A stretch of DNA of 39,002 nt from DATBGO01 sp050011895 (GCA_050011895.1 JBEKIF010000038.1:1-39002); one strand, 5' to 3'. Counted from the stretch's first letter, positions 16,101 to 25,712 are shown. The notes: generated by a model from the sequence alone, not told the origin. A program made the numbers and translations.

Positions 16101-17533
16101 CGGCTGCCCCCAACACGGCCCGTACCGCCGCCGCGCCTGGCGCACCGGTCCCGATGCCGCGTGGCAGGCGCGGGACCGAACTGCTCATGCTCGTCTTCGC
16201 GCTCGCTGTCGTCCTGTTCGCCTACGCGAGCGTCGGGCTCGGGCTCAACGGCAAGCTCCCGTCCGGCCTGGTCGTCTACGGCGTTGCGTTCGCGGCCATC
16301 GTCGGCGGGGCCCATCTGGCGGTCCGCTGGCTGGCGCCGTGGGCGGACCCGCTGCTGCTGCCGCTGGCGGCGCTGCTCAATGGCCTCGGCATCGTGATGA
16401 TCTACCGGCTGCAGGCATCCGGGCGGGGCGGCAATCCCGGCCTGCAGATCAGCACGATGAGTGCGTCCTCCACGACCTATCAGGTGCTGTACAGCGCGGC
16501 GGGAGTGGCTGCCTTCGTCGCGGTACTGGCCTTCATCAGGGAACCGCGGGTGCTGCAGCGCTACACCTACACCCTCGGCGCGGTCGGCCTGGTACTCCTC
16601 GCCATCCCGACGCTGCTGCCGTCCAGCATGAGCGTGGTGAACGGCGCGAAGGTCTGGATCATTATCGGCGGGTTCTCGATCCAGCCCGGCGAGTTCGCCA
16701 AGCTGGCGCTCGCCGTGTTCTTCGCCGGTTACCTCGTCGCCAAGCGGGATGTGCTGGCGCTGGCGGGCCGCCGGTTCCTCGGCATCGACCTGCCCCGCGG
16801 CCGCGACCTCGGCCCGGTGCTCATCGCCTGGGCGGCCAGCCTGCTCATCCTGGTCTTCGAGACCGACATCGGCACCTCGGCGATCTTCTTCGGGATGTTC
16901 GTCGCGATGCTGTACGTGGCCACCCAGCGGACCTCGTGGCTGCTGATCGGGATCGGGCTGTTCCTCTTCGGCTCCTACACGGCCAGCAAGCTCTTCGGCC
17001 ACGTCGGCGAGCGGTTCACGATCTGGCTGCACCCGTTCGCTGGCAAGAATCCGGCGGGCCCCGCCTATCAGCTGGTGCAGGGCCTTGAGGGGATGGGCTT
17101 CGGCGGCGTGTTCGGCACCGGCCTCGGCCATGGCCAGCCGTACCTGACCCCGCTGGCGCAAAGTGACTTCATCATCAGCGCGTTCGGTGAGGAACTCGGG
17201 CTGACCGGGCTGATGGCGCTGCTGCTCGTTTTCGGCCTGATCGTGCAGCGCGGGCTCCGGGCGGCCGTCGCGGTGCGCGACCCGTTCTCGAAGCTGCTGG
17301 CCGGGGGCCTGTCGTTCGTCGTGGCGCTGCAGGTCTTCGTGATCGTGGGCGGGGTGACCGGGCTGATCCCGCTGACCGGTGTCACGACCCCGTTCCTCTC
17401 CCAGGGCGGCTCGTCGCTGATCGCGAGCTGGGCACTGATCGCGCTGCTGATGCGGGTCAGCGATACCGCGCGGCGGCCGGCCCCGCAGCCGATCCAGGAT
17501 GAGGGCATGACCCAGGTGGTGCGGGCCGGGTGA
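16097..17533 (+). CDS. rodA: RodA/FtsW-type SEDS peptidoglycan glycosyltransferase
   Basis: 478 residues from a GTG that overlaps the pstP stop (GTGA); a cytoplasmic Ala/Pro-rich leader precedes about 12 membrane helices. SEDS features include IQPGEFAKLALAVFFAGYL, FETDIGTSAIFFGMF with the catalytic Asp, QLVQGLEGMGFGGVFGTGLG and the last-loop LTGVTTPFLSQGGSSL. It polymerises lipid II as partner of the class B PBP encoded next (stop-start overlap at 17530-17533). The cluster position marks it as the elongation/sporulation type rather than the dcw-cluster FtsW. Confidence 0.95.
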   Translation: MTAAPNTARTAAAPGAPVPMPRGRRGTELLMLVFALAVVLFAYASVGLGLNGKLPSGLVVYGVAFAAIVGGAHLAVRWLAPWADPLLLPLAALLNGLGIVMIYRLQASGRGGNPGLQISTMSASSTTYQVLYSAAGVAAFVAVLAFIREPRVLQRYTYTLGAVGLVLLAIPTLLPSSMSVVNGAKVWIIIGGFSIQPGEFAKLALAVFFAGYLVAKRDVLALAGRRFLGIDLPRGRDLGPVLIAWAASLLILVFETDIGTSAIFFGMFVAMLYVATQRTSWLLIGIGLFLFGSYTASKLFGHVGERFTIWLHPFAGKNPAGPAYQLVQGLEGMGFGGVFGTGLGHGQPYLTPLAQSDFIISAFGEELGLTGLMALLLVFGLIVQRGLRAAVAVRDPFSKLLAGGLSFVVALQVFVIVGGVTGLIPLTGVTTPFLSQGGSSLIASWALIALLMRVSDTARRPAPQPIQDEGMTQVVRAG

Positions 17534-18996
17534 ACCGCGCGCTGCTCCGCCTCTCGCTGGCCTGCCTGGCCATGTTCGTGCTGCTGCTGCTCAACGTGAA
17601 CTACGTGCAGGCCTTCGAGGCAGGCAGTCTCTCCACCAGGCCGCTGAACACCAGGACCTTCGACCAGCAATTCCAGTATCAGCGTGGCGCGATCGAAGCC
17701 GGCGGCGTCAAGGTCGCCGAATCACGGCTGATCAAGGGCACCAACGAATACCAGCGCTACTATCCGTTCGGGTCCGCGTACGCCCCGGTGACCGGATACG
17801 ACTCGATCTACGGCGCGACCGGGATCGAGGCCGCGGAGAACAAGCTGCTGGCCGGCACTGACCCGCGGCTGGCCGTGCACAACCTGATCGGCCTGCTGAC
17901 CGGCAAGCCCAAGCTCGGCGCTACCGTCTATCTCACCATCAACCCGAAGGCGCAGCAGGCCGCCTACCAGGCGCTGAAGGCAGACGGGGGCCATGACGCC
18001 GCAGCGGTCGCGATCGACCCGAGCACCGGCGCGATCCTGGCGCTCGCGTCCTATCCGTCGTTCAACCCGAACGCCTACACCACGCTCGACGGCACGAAGC
18101 TCGACAAGATCGACCTGGCCTACCGGAAGGACCCGGCCCAGCCACTGCTCAACCGGGCCATCAACGCGGCCTACCCGCCCGGGTCGTCGTTCAAGGTGAT
18201 CACCAGCGCCGCGGCCTTTTCCACCGGCAAGGTTGCCAATCCGCAGACGACCGTGCCCGCGCCGACCAACCTCGCCCTGCCCGGCACCACCCATGTACTA
18301 ATCAACGACGGCAACGAGGCCTGCGGAGACGGGCACCCGCCGATAATCCTCGCGTTCACGATGTCCTGCAACACCGCCTTCGGCGCGCTCGGCATGAAGC
18401 TCACCGGCCCGGTGCTGCGCGCCCATGCGGATGACTTCGGCTTCAACAACCCGAACCTGACCATCCCGCTGGACGTCACACCGAGCGTGTTCCCGCACGT
18501 CACCGACCCCGCGCTGACCGCGTACTCGGCGATCGGCCAGTTCGATGACCAGGTGACGCCGCTGCAGGAGGCCATGATGGCCGCCGCGATCGCGAACAAC
18601 GGCACGCTGATGACCCCGTACCTGGTCCAGCAGGTTCAGGCGCCCGACCTGACCACGATCCAGAACGCCAGCCCGTCGGCCCTGTCGCACCCGGTCAGCC
18701 CGCAGGTGGCCGGCTACATCAGGCAGATGATGGTCAGCGTGACGAACAATCCGGCCGGCACCGCGTACGCCACCGCCAATCAGCAGGTAGCCGGCGTCCT
18801 GATCGCGGGCAAGACAGGCACGGCCCAGAACGGGGTCAACAACACCGGCCTCAACGACGCGGTCTTCACCTGTTTCGCGCCTGCTTACAGCCCTCGGATA
18901 GCTGTCGGCGTCATAGTCAAGGGCGGCGGCTTCGGCGCTGACGCCGCCGCGCCCATCGCCGTGCAGATCATCCGGGCCTACCTGGGGCTGAAATGA
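17530..18996 (+). CDS. pbpA: PbpA, class B penicillin-binding protein (transpeptidase)
   Basis: 488 residues from a GTG overlapping rodA. It has a short cytoplasmic tail, one membrane anchor (about 7-27), a non-penicillin-binding module, and the transpeptidase domain with SSFK (nucleophile Ser219, Lys222), SCN (279-281) and KTG (428-430). It cross-links peptidoglycan as partner of the RodA protein, and the pair is controlled by the kinase/phosphatase genes around it. The motif before the serine, AYPPGS, is normal for actinobacterial PbpA. A 146-base gap separates it from pknB. Confidence 0.96.
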   Translation: MNRALLRLSLACLAMFVLLLLNVNYVQAFEAGSLSTRPLNTRTFDQQFQYQRGAIEAGGVKVAESRLIKGTNEYQRYYPFGSAYAPVTGYDSIYGATGIEAAENKLLAGTDPRLAVHNLIGLLTGKPKLGATVYLTINPKAQQAAYQALKADGGHDAAAVAIDPSTGAILALASYPSFNPNAYTTLDGTKLDKIDLAYRKDPAQPLLNRAINAAYPPGSSFKVITSAAAFSTGKVANPQTTVPAPTNLALPGTTHVLINDGNEACGDGHPPIILAFTMSCNTAFGALGMKLTGPVLRAHADDFGFNNPNLTIPLDVTPSVFPHVTDPALTAYSAIGQFDDQVTPLQEAMMAAAIANNGTLMTPYLVQQVQAPDLTTIQNASPSALSHPVSPQVAGYIRQMMVSVTNNPAGTAYATANQQVAGVLIAGKTGTAQNGVNNTGLNDAVFTCFAPAYSPRIAVGVIVKGGGFGADAAAPIAVQIIRAYLGLK

Positions 18997-19142
18997 CCGC
19001 GTGCCAGCCGGGCGCGCGGCCACGGCGCGACGGATCCCGCTGTTTGACAGGACAGAACACTGAACGGCCATCGACGGTGACTGCCGCCGCTTCGGCCGGC
19101 CAGGAACACCAACACGCAGGGCGGTAACTTCAGGTGCGAGAC

Positions 19143-20897
19143 ATGACCCAGCCACGGCTGCTCGGCGGCCGCTACGAACTCGACGGGATCGTCGGCCGTG
19201 GCGGCATGGCCGAGGTCTTCCGGGCCCGCGACATCCGTCTCGATCGCATCGTCGCGGTGAAAACGCTCCGCGACGACCTGGCCAGGGACCAGACCTTCCA
19301 GGCCAGGTTCAGGCGCGAGGCGCAATCCGCCGCGTCACTCAACCACCCGTCGATCGTGGCCGTGTACGACACCGGCGAGGACATGGTCGGCGCCACGCCC
19401 GTGCCTTACATCGTGATGGAGTACGTGGACGGGCGGACCCTGCGTGACCTGCTGCGCGACGACCGGCGGCTGCTGCCTGAGCGCGCCCTCGAGATCACCG
19501 ACGGGGTGCTGCGCGCGCTGGACTACAGCCACCGCAACGGCATCGTGCACCGGGACATCAAGCCGGGCAACGTGATGCTGACCCGGACCGGCGAGGTCAA
19601 GGTGATGGACTTCGGCATTGCCAGGGCGGTCAGCGACACGCAGGCCACGATGACCCAGACCGCCCAGGTCATCGGCACCGCTCAGTACCTGTCGCCGGAG
19701 CAGGCCAGGGGCGAGCGGGTGGACGCCAGGAGCGACCTGTACTCGGCGGGCTGCCTGCTGTACGAGCTGCTCACCGGGCGGCCCCCGTTCACCGGTGACT
19801 CGCCGGTGGCCATCGCCTATCAGCATGTCCGCGAGCAGCCGGTGCCGCCATCGGTGGTGGATCCGGAGATCCCTGGCTGGGCGGACGCGATCGTGCTGAA
19901 GGCCATGGCCAAGGATCCGGGCGACCGCTACCAGTCCGCGGGGGACATGCGGAATGACATCCAGCGCGCGCTGTCCGGCATGCCGGTGGCCGCGCCGGCG
20001 CTTGCGGCGGGCTACCAGGGCACCCGGCGGATGGGGGCGGCGACCGCGGTGGCAGGCCCGACCGGCGCGATCCCGGCCTACGACTACGGGCCGGACGACC
20101 AGCCGCCGCCAGGCGGCCGCCGCCGGCGCTGGCCGTGGATCGTAGCGGTCCTGGTCGCGCTGGCTCTCGTGGCCGGGCTCATCTTCGCTTTCCGGTACAT
20201 CTCCGGCAACGGCGGCAACATCGCGGTGCCGCCAGTCACCGGCCTCACCGAGCGCGCGGCGGTGACGGCAATCGATAACGCCCATCTGAAGCCGGACGTG
20301 GTCCTGCAGGCATCGAGCAGTACCCCCAGGGGGCGCGTGATCAGCACCAGCCCGGCCAACGGCGCGTTCGTCCAGAAGAACAGCGTGGTGAAGCTGTTCG
20401 TCTCCACCGGGGCCGCCAAGGTGACCGTGCCGGACGTGCGCGGAAAGCCGATTGCGGCGGCGGCAAATACCCTGGAGCAAAAGAACCTCCAGGTCAATGA
20501 GGTGTCCGTGAACAGCACCCAGCCGGCCGGGCAGGTGGTGACGGAGAATCCGCCGCAAGGCACACAGGTAGCCCCGGGTACCACCATCACCCTCTCTTAC
20601 TCCCGCGGCGGCGTGACGGTGCCATCGGTGATCGGCGAGCCAGCGAGCACGGCCCAGCAGGTCCTGACGGGGGCCGGGTTCAAGGTCGTCATGCATGTCA
20701 TCCTCGGGCCGGCCTCAGCCATTCCCGGTGACGTGTTTAACCAGAACCCAAGCGGCGGGACCGCGCCGTCCGGGTCCGTCGTAACCATCTACGTTGCCGC
20801 CACGGCACCGCCGTCACCGAGCCCGACCACCAGCTCGCCGAGTCCCTCGCCGTCGACCAGCTCGCCGAGCCCGTCAAGCCCACCGGCCAGCCCGTGA
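19143..20897 (+). CDS. pknB: PknB, PASTA-domain Ser/Thr protein kinase
   Basis: 584 residues from the ATG at 19143. This start puts the ATP-binding Lys at 40 and the catalytic Asp of HRDIKPGN at 138, the same numbers as in Mycobacterium PknB; a GTG at 19134 is an alternative. The kinase domain (1-275) has GRGGMAEV, VAVKTL, DFGIARA and the activation loop TQATMTQTAQ. One membrane helix (about 335-357) is followed by three PASTA domains and a Ser/Pro/Thr tail of about 30 residues, probably wall-embedded. PASTA domains sense muropeptides or lipid II. A TTGACA lies at 19044-19049 in the upstream gap but has no good -10, so separate transcription is unproven. Confidence 0.97.
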   Translation: MTQPRLLGGRYELDGIVGRGGMAEVFRARDIRLDRIVAVKTLRDDLARDQTFQARFRREAQSAASLNHPSIVAVYDTGEDMVGATPVPYIVMEYVDGRTLRDLLRDDRRLLPERALEITDGVLRALDYSHRNGIVHRDIKPGNVMLTRTGEVKVMDFGIARAVSDTQATMTQTAQVIGTAQYLSPEQARGERVDARSDLYSAGCLLYELLTGRPPFTGDSPVAIAYQHVREQPVPPSVVDPEIPGWADAIVLKAMAKDPGDRYQSAGDMRNDIQRALSGMPVAAPALAAGYQGTRRMGAATAVAGPTGAIPAYDYGPDDQPPPGGRRRRWPWIVAVLVALALVAGLIFAFRYISGNGGNIAVPPVTGLTERAAVTAIDNAHLKPDVVLQASSSTPRGRVISTSPANGAFVQKNSVVKLFVSTGAAKVTVPDVRGKPIAAAANTLEQKNLQVNEVSVNSTQPAGQVVTENPPQGTQVAPGTTITLSYSRGGVTVPSVIGEPASTAQQVLTGAGFKVVMHVILGPASAIPGDVFNQNPSGGTAPSGSVVTIYVAATAPPSPSPTTSSPSPSPSTSSPSPSSPPASP

Positions 20898-20915
20898 CCC
20901 GACCAGGAGAATGAC

Positions 20916-21164
20916 ATGCCCAAGTCCCGCGTGAGACGTAAGGCGGTCTACACGCCGCCGCCGAGGTCAGCGAAGTCCAAGGTCAGCCCGCGCTGGCTGG
21001 CTCCGACCATGGTGGGCTGCCTGCTGCTCGGGCTGGCGTGGATCGCGCTGTTCTATGTGACCCAGGGCAGCACGCCCATTCAGCAGCCCATCGGGGACTG
21101 GAACCTGGTCGTCGGGTTCGGCTTCATCATCGCCAGCGTGATGCTCGCCACCAAGTGGCACTGA
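20916..21164 (+). CDS. crgA: CrgA, cell division regulator
   Basis: 82 residues with an AGGAGA site. A basic N-terminus (MPKSRVRRKAVYTPPP) is followed by two membrane helices (about 28-47 and 64-80) joined by a short external loop (IQQPIGDWN), and the protein ends in TKWH. CrgA is a small divisome membrane protein that interacts with FtsZ, FtsQ, FtsI and PBPs and coordinates septation in mycelial growth. Its last codons and stop lie inside a 17-bp tandem repeat. Confidence 0.96.
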   Translation: MPKSRVRRKAVYTPPPRSAKSKVSPRWLAPTMVGCLLLGLAWIALFYVTQGSTPIQQPIGDWNLVVGFGFIIASVMLATKWH

Positions 21165-21206
21165 GACCCGGCTGGCACTGAGACCCGGCTGGCACCGAGA
21201 CCCGGC
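21156..21206. repeat. 17-bp tandem repeat duplicating the crgA stop region
   Basis: TGGCACTGAGACCCGGC occurs three times (21156, 21173, 21190; one change in the third). The first copy contains the last two codons and the TGA of crgA, so the repeat grew from the gene end. Confidence 0.9.
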
Positions 21207-21219
21207 AGCGCAGCCGGAC

Positions 21220-22125
21220 TCAGCCGAAATTGGTCAGGGCCGTGGCAAGCTGGTGATTTCGGATAATCACCGCCACAACCAGTACCGCCACTATCGCGAC
21301 CGTCGCCCCGATCTGCACCAGCGCCCGCTGATTCCGCGGCGCGTACGCATAGGCCGCGGTGAGCAGGCCTCCGGCCAGGATCCCGCCCAGATGGTCCTGC
21401 CAGGCGATATTCGGTACCACGAAGCCGAATATCAGGTTGATCACGATAAGGAAGACAATCTGCCTGCTGTCCAGGCGCAGTCGCCTGGCCACCACGAACC
21501 AGGCGCCGAACAGGCCGAAGATCGCGCCCGAGGCGCCCAGCGCGAATACGTTAGTCGGGCCGATGAGGTAGTACATCACCCCGCCGCCGAGGGCGCTCAC
21601 CAGGTAGACGGTGAGAAAGCGCACGTGGCCGAGGAGCCGCTCGAGCGCCGGGCCGACCAGGATCAGCGCCCACATGTTGAAGACGATGTCCAGCACGCCC
21701 GAACCGTTCAGGCCAGGCGGCGGCAGGAACGCCGAGGTGAACAGCCGGTAATACTGGCCCTCCGCCACGCCCTGAAGCCGGCCGTCATAAAAGGCCCGCC
21801 CCAGCATCGCCAAGTCGTAGCCGATGCTGGAACGGCCCAGTTCAACGATCCACAACAGCACGTTGAGGCCGACAAGAGTCCAGGTCACAGCCGCGGTGCT
21901 GATCGCACGGCCGCCGAAGACCGCATGCGGCTGCCTGGTGCCCCGGTTGCCCTCCCTGATGCAGTCGACGCACTGCTGACCGACCGCCGCCGAACGCAGG
22001 CAATCCGGGCAGGCAGGACGGCCGCACCTGACGCAGGACACGTATGTCTCGCGGCCCGGATGCCGGTAGCAGGTCGGAACCCGGCTGGTGGCCGAGCTGG
22101 ATTCGGGGCCAGGGGGGACGGCCAC
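21220..22125 (-). CDS. Rhomboid-family intramembrane serine protease with N-terminal zinc-finger
   Basis: About 301 residues from the GTG at 22125, four bases past the ppiA stop; an upstream TTG at 22182 would overlap ppiA. Residues about 18-65 form a Cys/His zinc module (CYRHP, CVRCGRPACPDCL, CVDC) of B-box type, common in actinobacterial rhomboids. The membrane domain follows with the nucleophile Ser in GASGAIFGLFGAW and the catalytic His in WQDHLGGILAGGLL. It cleaves membrane-protein substrates within the bilayer. It is probably co-transcribed with ppiA. Confidence 0.93.
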   Translation of the reverse strand: MAVPPGPESSSATSRVPTCYRHPGRETYVSCVRCGRPACPDCLRSAAVGQQCVDCIREGNRGTRQPHAVFGGRAISTAAVTWTLVGLNVLLWIVELGRSSIGYDLAMLGRAFYDGRLQGVAEGQYYRLFTSAFLPPPGLNGSGVLDIVFNMWALILVGPALERLLGHVRFLTVYLVSALGGGVMYYLIGPTNVFALGASGAIFGLFGAWFVVARRLRLDSRQIVFLIVINLIFGFVVPNIAWQDHLGGILAGGLLTAAYAYAPRNQRALVQIGATVAIVAVLVVAVIIRNHQLATALTNFG

Positions 22126-22129
22126 AGCG

Positions 22130-22672
22130 CTATCCGGCGGAGTCCCCGGCGCCGTCGCCGCGGTCGATCTGCACCGACTCAAGGACTACGTCGTCGACGG
22201 GACGGTCGGCACGGCCGGTCGCCACCTTGCTGATCTGGTCCACGACGTCGCTGCCCTCGGTGACCTCGCCGAAGATGGTGTGCTTGCCGTTGAGCCAGGG
22301 GGTGGGCACATTGGTGATGAAGAACTGCGATCCGTTGGTCCCGGGGCCAGCGTTCGCCATGGCCAGCAGGTAGGGCCGGTCGAACCGGAGATCCGGGTGG
22401 ATCTCGTCCGCGAATTTATAGCCTGGGCCGCCGGTGCCGGTGCCGAGCGGGTCGCCGCCCTGGATCATGAAGTTGGGGATGACCCGGTGGAAGATCGTCC
22501 CGTCGTAGAGCCTGCCGTGGGCAGGCTGCCCGGTCTGTGGGTCGGTCCATTCGCGCGTCCCCTCGGCCAGGTCCACGAAGTTGCGCACCGTCTTGGGCGC
22601 GTGGTCGGGATAGAGCCGGACGGTGACCGTCCCGCGGTTGGTCCGCAGTTGTGCGGTGAGCGTGTTCGTCAT
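22130..22672 (-). CDS. ppiA: PpiA, cyclophilin-type peptidyl-prolyl isomerase
   Basis: 180 residues from the ATG at 22672 with GCGAGG upstream. Cyclophilin motifs: FHRVIPNFMIQGGDP (active-site Arg, Phe and Gln), MANAGPGTNGSQFFIT, and PWLNGKHTIFGEV. It speeds cis-trans proline isomerisation in the cytoplasm; no signal peptide is present. It lies in the conserved crgA-rhomboid-ppiA neighbourhood and is followed at once by the rhomboid gene. Confidence 0.96.
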   Translation of the reverse strand: MTNTLTAQLRTNRGTVTVRLYPDHAPKTVRNFVDLAEGTREWTDPQTGQPAHGRLYDGTIFHRVIPNFMIQGGDPLGTGTGGPGYKFADEIHPDLRFDRPYLLAMANAGPGTNGSQFFITNVPTPWLNGKHTIFGEVTEGSDVVDQISKVATGRADRPVDDVVLESVQIDRGDGAGDSAG

Positions 22673-22851
22673 GAAGGGAATCCTCGCACGGCCGGGCAGT
22701 CGGCCGGCCGGCGGCCAGCGCATGGCGCCTGTCCGGGCGCGACAGGAGCATTTTCGCACTTACCGAGGATCGCCGCGAATCCGGCGGGTTACGGTTGACC
22801 GCCCGCGACGGGGGAAGTGTGTGAGGCGACAAGGATCCACGGGGAGGTCAC

Positions 22852-23382
22852 GTGTCTATTCTGACCAGGAAGCGCTCGGACGTCATCGAGACCGTTACGG
22901 TACGGGCGCGCCTAGTTCCGATCGCCAAGAATGCCAGCCCGATGGCGAAAAACGCCAGCCGCGTCGCGAAGGACCGTGCGGACTCGGCGCTCGCCTGGGC
23001 GATACCGTATCTCGACAACGCCCGCGTCTGGGCGGCACCCCGCGTCGAGCGCACCGGCATCGCCGTGCGCGACAACGTGGCACCGAGGGTTTCGTCCCTC
23101 TTGGTCACGACCGCGCGCAGGCTGGAGAAGGCGGAGCCCAAGCCGCGCCGCTGGCCGCGGATGCTGGCCACGATGGCCATGCTCGCCGCGGCAGGAAGCG
23201 CTGCGGCTGCGGTAGCCATGCGCCGGCGTGCCTACTCGCTCGGCTATGACCCGGCCGGCTATGACTCGGCGGCCCCGGTGCCCGACAGCACCGGTCTTGG
23301 CGCCACGGCCAGGCAGGAAACGGCCAACGGCGACCAGGCTATGTCCGAGTCTGAGGTCAACGGCCAGCACCGGATGGCCTGA
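22852..23382 (+). CDS. DUF5324-like membrane-associated protein
   Basis: 176 residues from a GTG with GGGGAGG upstream. The N-terminal half is amphipathic with repeated Ala/Lys/Asn/Arg segments (VPIAKNASPMAKNASRVAKD), likely helical. A membrane helix follows (about 103-121, MLATMAMLAAAGSAAAAVA), then a Tyr/Pro/Gly-rich acidic tail. Composition, length and location beside crgA/ppiA match the uncharacterised DUF5324 proteins of Streptomyces and relatives. No function is known. Divergent from ppiA. Confidence 0.8.
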   Translation: MSILTRKRSDVIETVTVRARLVPIAKNASPMAKNASRVAKDRADSALAWAIPYLDNARVWAAPRVERTGIAVRDNVAPRVSSLLVTTARRLEKAEPKPRRWPRMLATMAMLAAAGSAAAAVAMRRRAYSLGYDPAGYDSAAPVPDSTGLGATARQETANGDQAMSESEVNGQHRMA

Positions 23383-23421
23383 CAGCTCAGCTGGCCAGCC
23401 CCCGCGGTGCGCGGCGGGCCC

Positions 23422-23499
23422 GCCAGCTCAGGCGGCCAGCTCAGGCGGCCAGCTCAGGCGGCCAGCTCAGGCGGCCAGCTCAGGCGGCCAGCTCAGGCG
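23422..23499. repeat. 13-bp tandem repeat, six perfect copies
   Basis: GCCAGCTCAGGCG repeats six times without change, then decays into GCCAGCCCGCG. It lies in the spacer after the DUF5324-like gene and before the ligase gene. The unit contains AGCT and is not a multiple of three. Confidence 0.95.
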
Positions 23500-23604
23500 G
23501 CCAGCCCGCGCCGTGCGCGACGGGCCGGCCGCTGAGAGCCGCCTAGGAAGCCGTCTGGGCAGCCGCCCCGAGCCGCGCGCCCGTCCGTCGGGCAGAATTT
23601 CCCC

Positions 23605-25227
23605 GTGCTGCTCAATGAACTCGTCGGAGCGTCGGCCGCCGTGGCCAGTGCGCCCGGCCGACGGGCGAAGATCGCGGAGATCGCGGGCCTGCTGCGCCTG
23701 GTACCGCCGGGCGAGGTAGGCATAGCTGTCGCCTTCCTCTCCGGCGAGCTGCGGCAGCGGCAGATCGGCGTCGGTTACGCGGCCCTGGCGAACCTGCTGC
23801 GCACTGACGCCGGCCAGCAAGCCGGCCCGGCCGCCGGCCGCTCCCGGCCGGCTGAACCCGTGCTGACCCTCACCGAGACCGACGCCGCGTTCGAGGCCAT
23901 CGGCGCGGTGACCGGTCCCGGTTCGCAGGCCGGCAGGCGCAGGCTGCTGGGCAGCCTCTTCAGCCGCGCTACTCCTGGCGAGCGCGAGTTCCTGGCCCGG
24001 CTGCTCGCCGGTGACCTGCGGCAGGGCGCGCAGGAAGGCGTCATGACCGAGGCCATCGCCCGGGCAGCCGATGTGCCTGCCGGAGATGTCCGCCGCGCGC
24101 ACCAGCTGAGCGGCTCACTGGCCGAGGTCGCACGGACGGCACTGAGCGGCACGGGCCTGGCGGCACTGGGCGGTTTCAGCCTGCGGGTCGGCCAGCCGAT
24201 CCGGCCGATGCTCGCTGGCTCGGCGCCGAGCGTCGCCGTGGCCTTCGAGCGGGTGTCACCTGCCGCCGTCGAGTGGAAGATCGACGGCATCCGGATCCAG
24301 GTACACAAGGACGGCGCCAAAGTGACCGTGTTCACCAGGACGCTTGAGGACATCACCGCGAGGGTTCCGGAAATCGCCGAAGCGGCCGCCGCGCTCAGTG
24401 CCGGTGCCGCGGTGCTCGACGGTGAAGCGGTGGCAATTTACCCGGACGGCCGGCCGCGCCCCTTCCAGGTCACCTCGGCGCGGGCGGCCAGCCAGGCCGA
24501 TGTCGGCAGGCAGCGTGCCGAAATGCCGCTCACCCCGTTCCTGTTCGATCTGCTGCACCTGGACGGGACCGACCTGATCGACGCACCGGGCAGCGAGCGG
24601 TTCCGCCTGCTGTCCCTGGTGTCTCCGGCTGGGCTGCTCATCCCGCGCACCGTCACCGCGGACCAGGCAGCCGCGCTGGCGTTCTACACTGACGCGGTGA
24701 GCCGGGGGCACGAGGGAGTCGTGGTCAAGTCGCTTGACGCGCCGTACGGCGTCGGGCGGCGGGGCAGCGAGTGGATCAAAGTGAAGCCCAGGCACACCCT
24801 TGACCTGGTCGTGCTCGCCGCCGAGTGGGGCCACGGCAGGCGCCGCGGCCTGCTATCCAACCTGCATCTGGGCGCCCGCGACCCCGCTACCGGCGACCTG
24901 GTCATGCTGGGCAAGACGTTCAAGGGCCTGACCGACGAGATGCTGGCGTGGCAGACCACCCGGCTGCTCGACCTGGCGGACCCGCCGCGCGAGCCGCTGC
25001 CCGATGCGGACCGCCCCGGGCAGTACGGCGTCGTGCGCGTCCGCCCCGAACTGGTCCTGGAGATCGCCTTCGACGGCGTCCAGGCGAGCCGCCGCTACCC
25101 GGGCGGCCTGGCGCTGCGGTTCGCCAGGGTGGTCCGGTTCCGGCCGGACAAGAGCCCCGCCGAGGCGGACACCATCGACGCCGTGCGGTCGATCTGGAGC
25201 CATGGCGGAGTGTCCGGTCCGGCGTGA
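23605..25227 (+). CDS. lig: ATP-dependent DNA ligase (LigB type)
   Basis: 540 residues from a GTG. An N-terminal DNA-binding domain (about 1-200) is followed by the adenylation domain with motif I EWKIDGIRIQVHKDG (AMP-accepting Lys225), DGEAVAI, EGVVVKSLD and EWIKVKPRH, then an OB-fold domain. Layout and length match the actinobacterial ATP-dependent ligases (Mycobacterium LigB group), which supplement the essential NAD-dependent LigA in repair. Monocistronic; no end-joining (ku, ligD) genes are nearby. Confidence 0.94.
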   Translation: MLLNELVGASAAVASAPGRRAKIAEIAGLLRLVPPGEVGIAVAFLSGELRQRQIGVGYAALANLLRTDAGQQAGPAAGRSRPAEPVLTLTETDAAFEAIGAVTGPGSQAGRRRLLGSLFSRATPGEREFLARLLAGDLRQGAQEGVMTEAIARAADVPAGDVRRAHQLSGSLAEVARTALSGTGLAALGGFSLRVGQPIRPMLAGSAPSVAVAFERVSPAAVEWKIDGIRIQVHKDGAKVTVFTRTLEDITARVPEIAEAAAALSAGAAVLDGEAVAIYPDGRPRPFQVTSARAASQADVGRQRAEMPLTPFLFDLLHLDGTDLIDAPGSERFRLLSLVSPAGLLIPRTVTADQAAALAFYTDAVSRGHEGVVVKSLDAPYGVGRRGSEWIKVKPRHTLDLVVLAAEWGHGRRRGLLSNLHLGARDPATGDLVMLGKTFKGLTDEMLAWQTTRLLDLADPPREPLPDADRPGQYGVVRVRPELVLEIAFDGVQASRRYPGGLALRFARVVRFRPDKSPAEADTIDAVRSIWSHGGVSGPA

Positions 25228-25712
25228 CGGGCCTGCCCGGCTCAGCCGCCGCTCACCTGCGGCCCTGCTCATGCTCAGAACCGGGCCGCCGCAGTGCGCC
25301 CGGTTTATCGACCGGGCCCGCCGTGGCGTACGGCTGGGCAGTGACCACGCCGGTGACGAGCATGTCCGGCCGGACCGGGGCGGCGGGTTCTGCGGCGCTC
25401 GGCACGGCGCCGTTGGCCCCGGGGGCCGCCATGGGCCGGTGCCGGCGGGCACTGCCAGTGCGGTACCCTGCCCCTTTGGGAGCGGGAATCGCCGGAGAGC
25501 GGCAGGACGGACCGGCGCCCAGCGCGGGCCGGTCCGGCCGGCGGCTACCGTGACGTCATCCGTTATAAAAACTAGCAACATGATCGTCTGCACCCAGGTC
25601 TCCTCGGCTCAGCAGGGATGGACGGCGGAGGCACGGGAGATGCTGCTCGCCGTGTCCGGGCCGGCGCGGACGTCGCCGGTGCTGGGAAGCAGGGCAGAGT
25701 GGAACGGCCGTC
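25228..25712. other. 485-base spacer without a supported gene
   Basis: The open frames here lack protein-like composition. The notable part is an A/T-rich stretch at 25558-25580 containing TTATAAAAAC, next to the palindrome TGACGTCA (25551-25558); it may be a promoter for the downstream membrane protein. Confidence 0.4.

Noticed and set aside
14520..16145. 541-codon frame antisense to pstP
   Set aside because: A GC-skew shadow; pstP carries all PP2C motifs and overlaps its neighbours properly.
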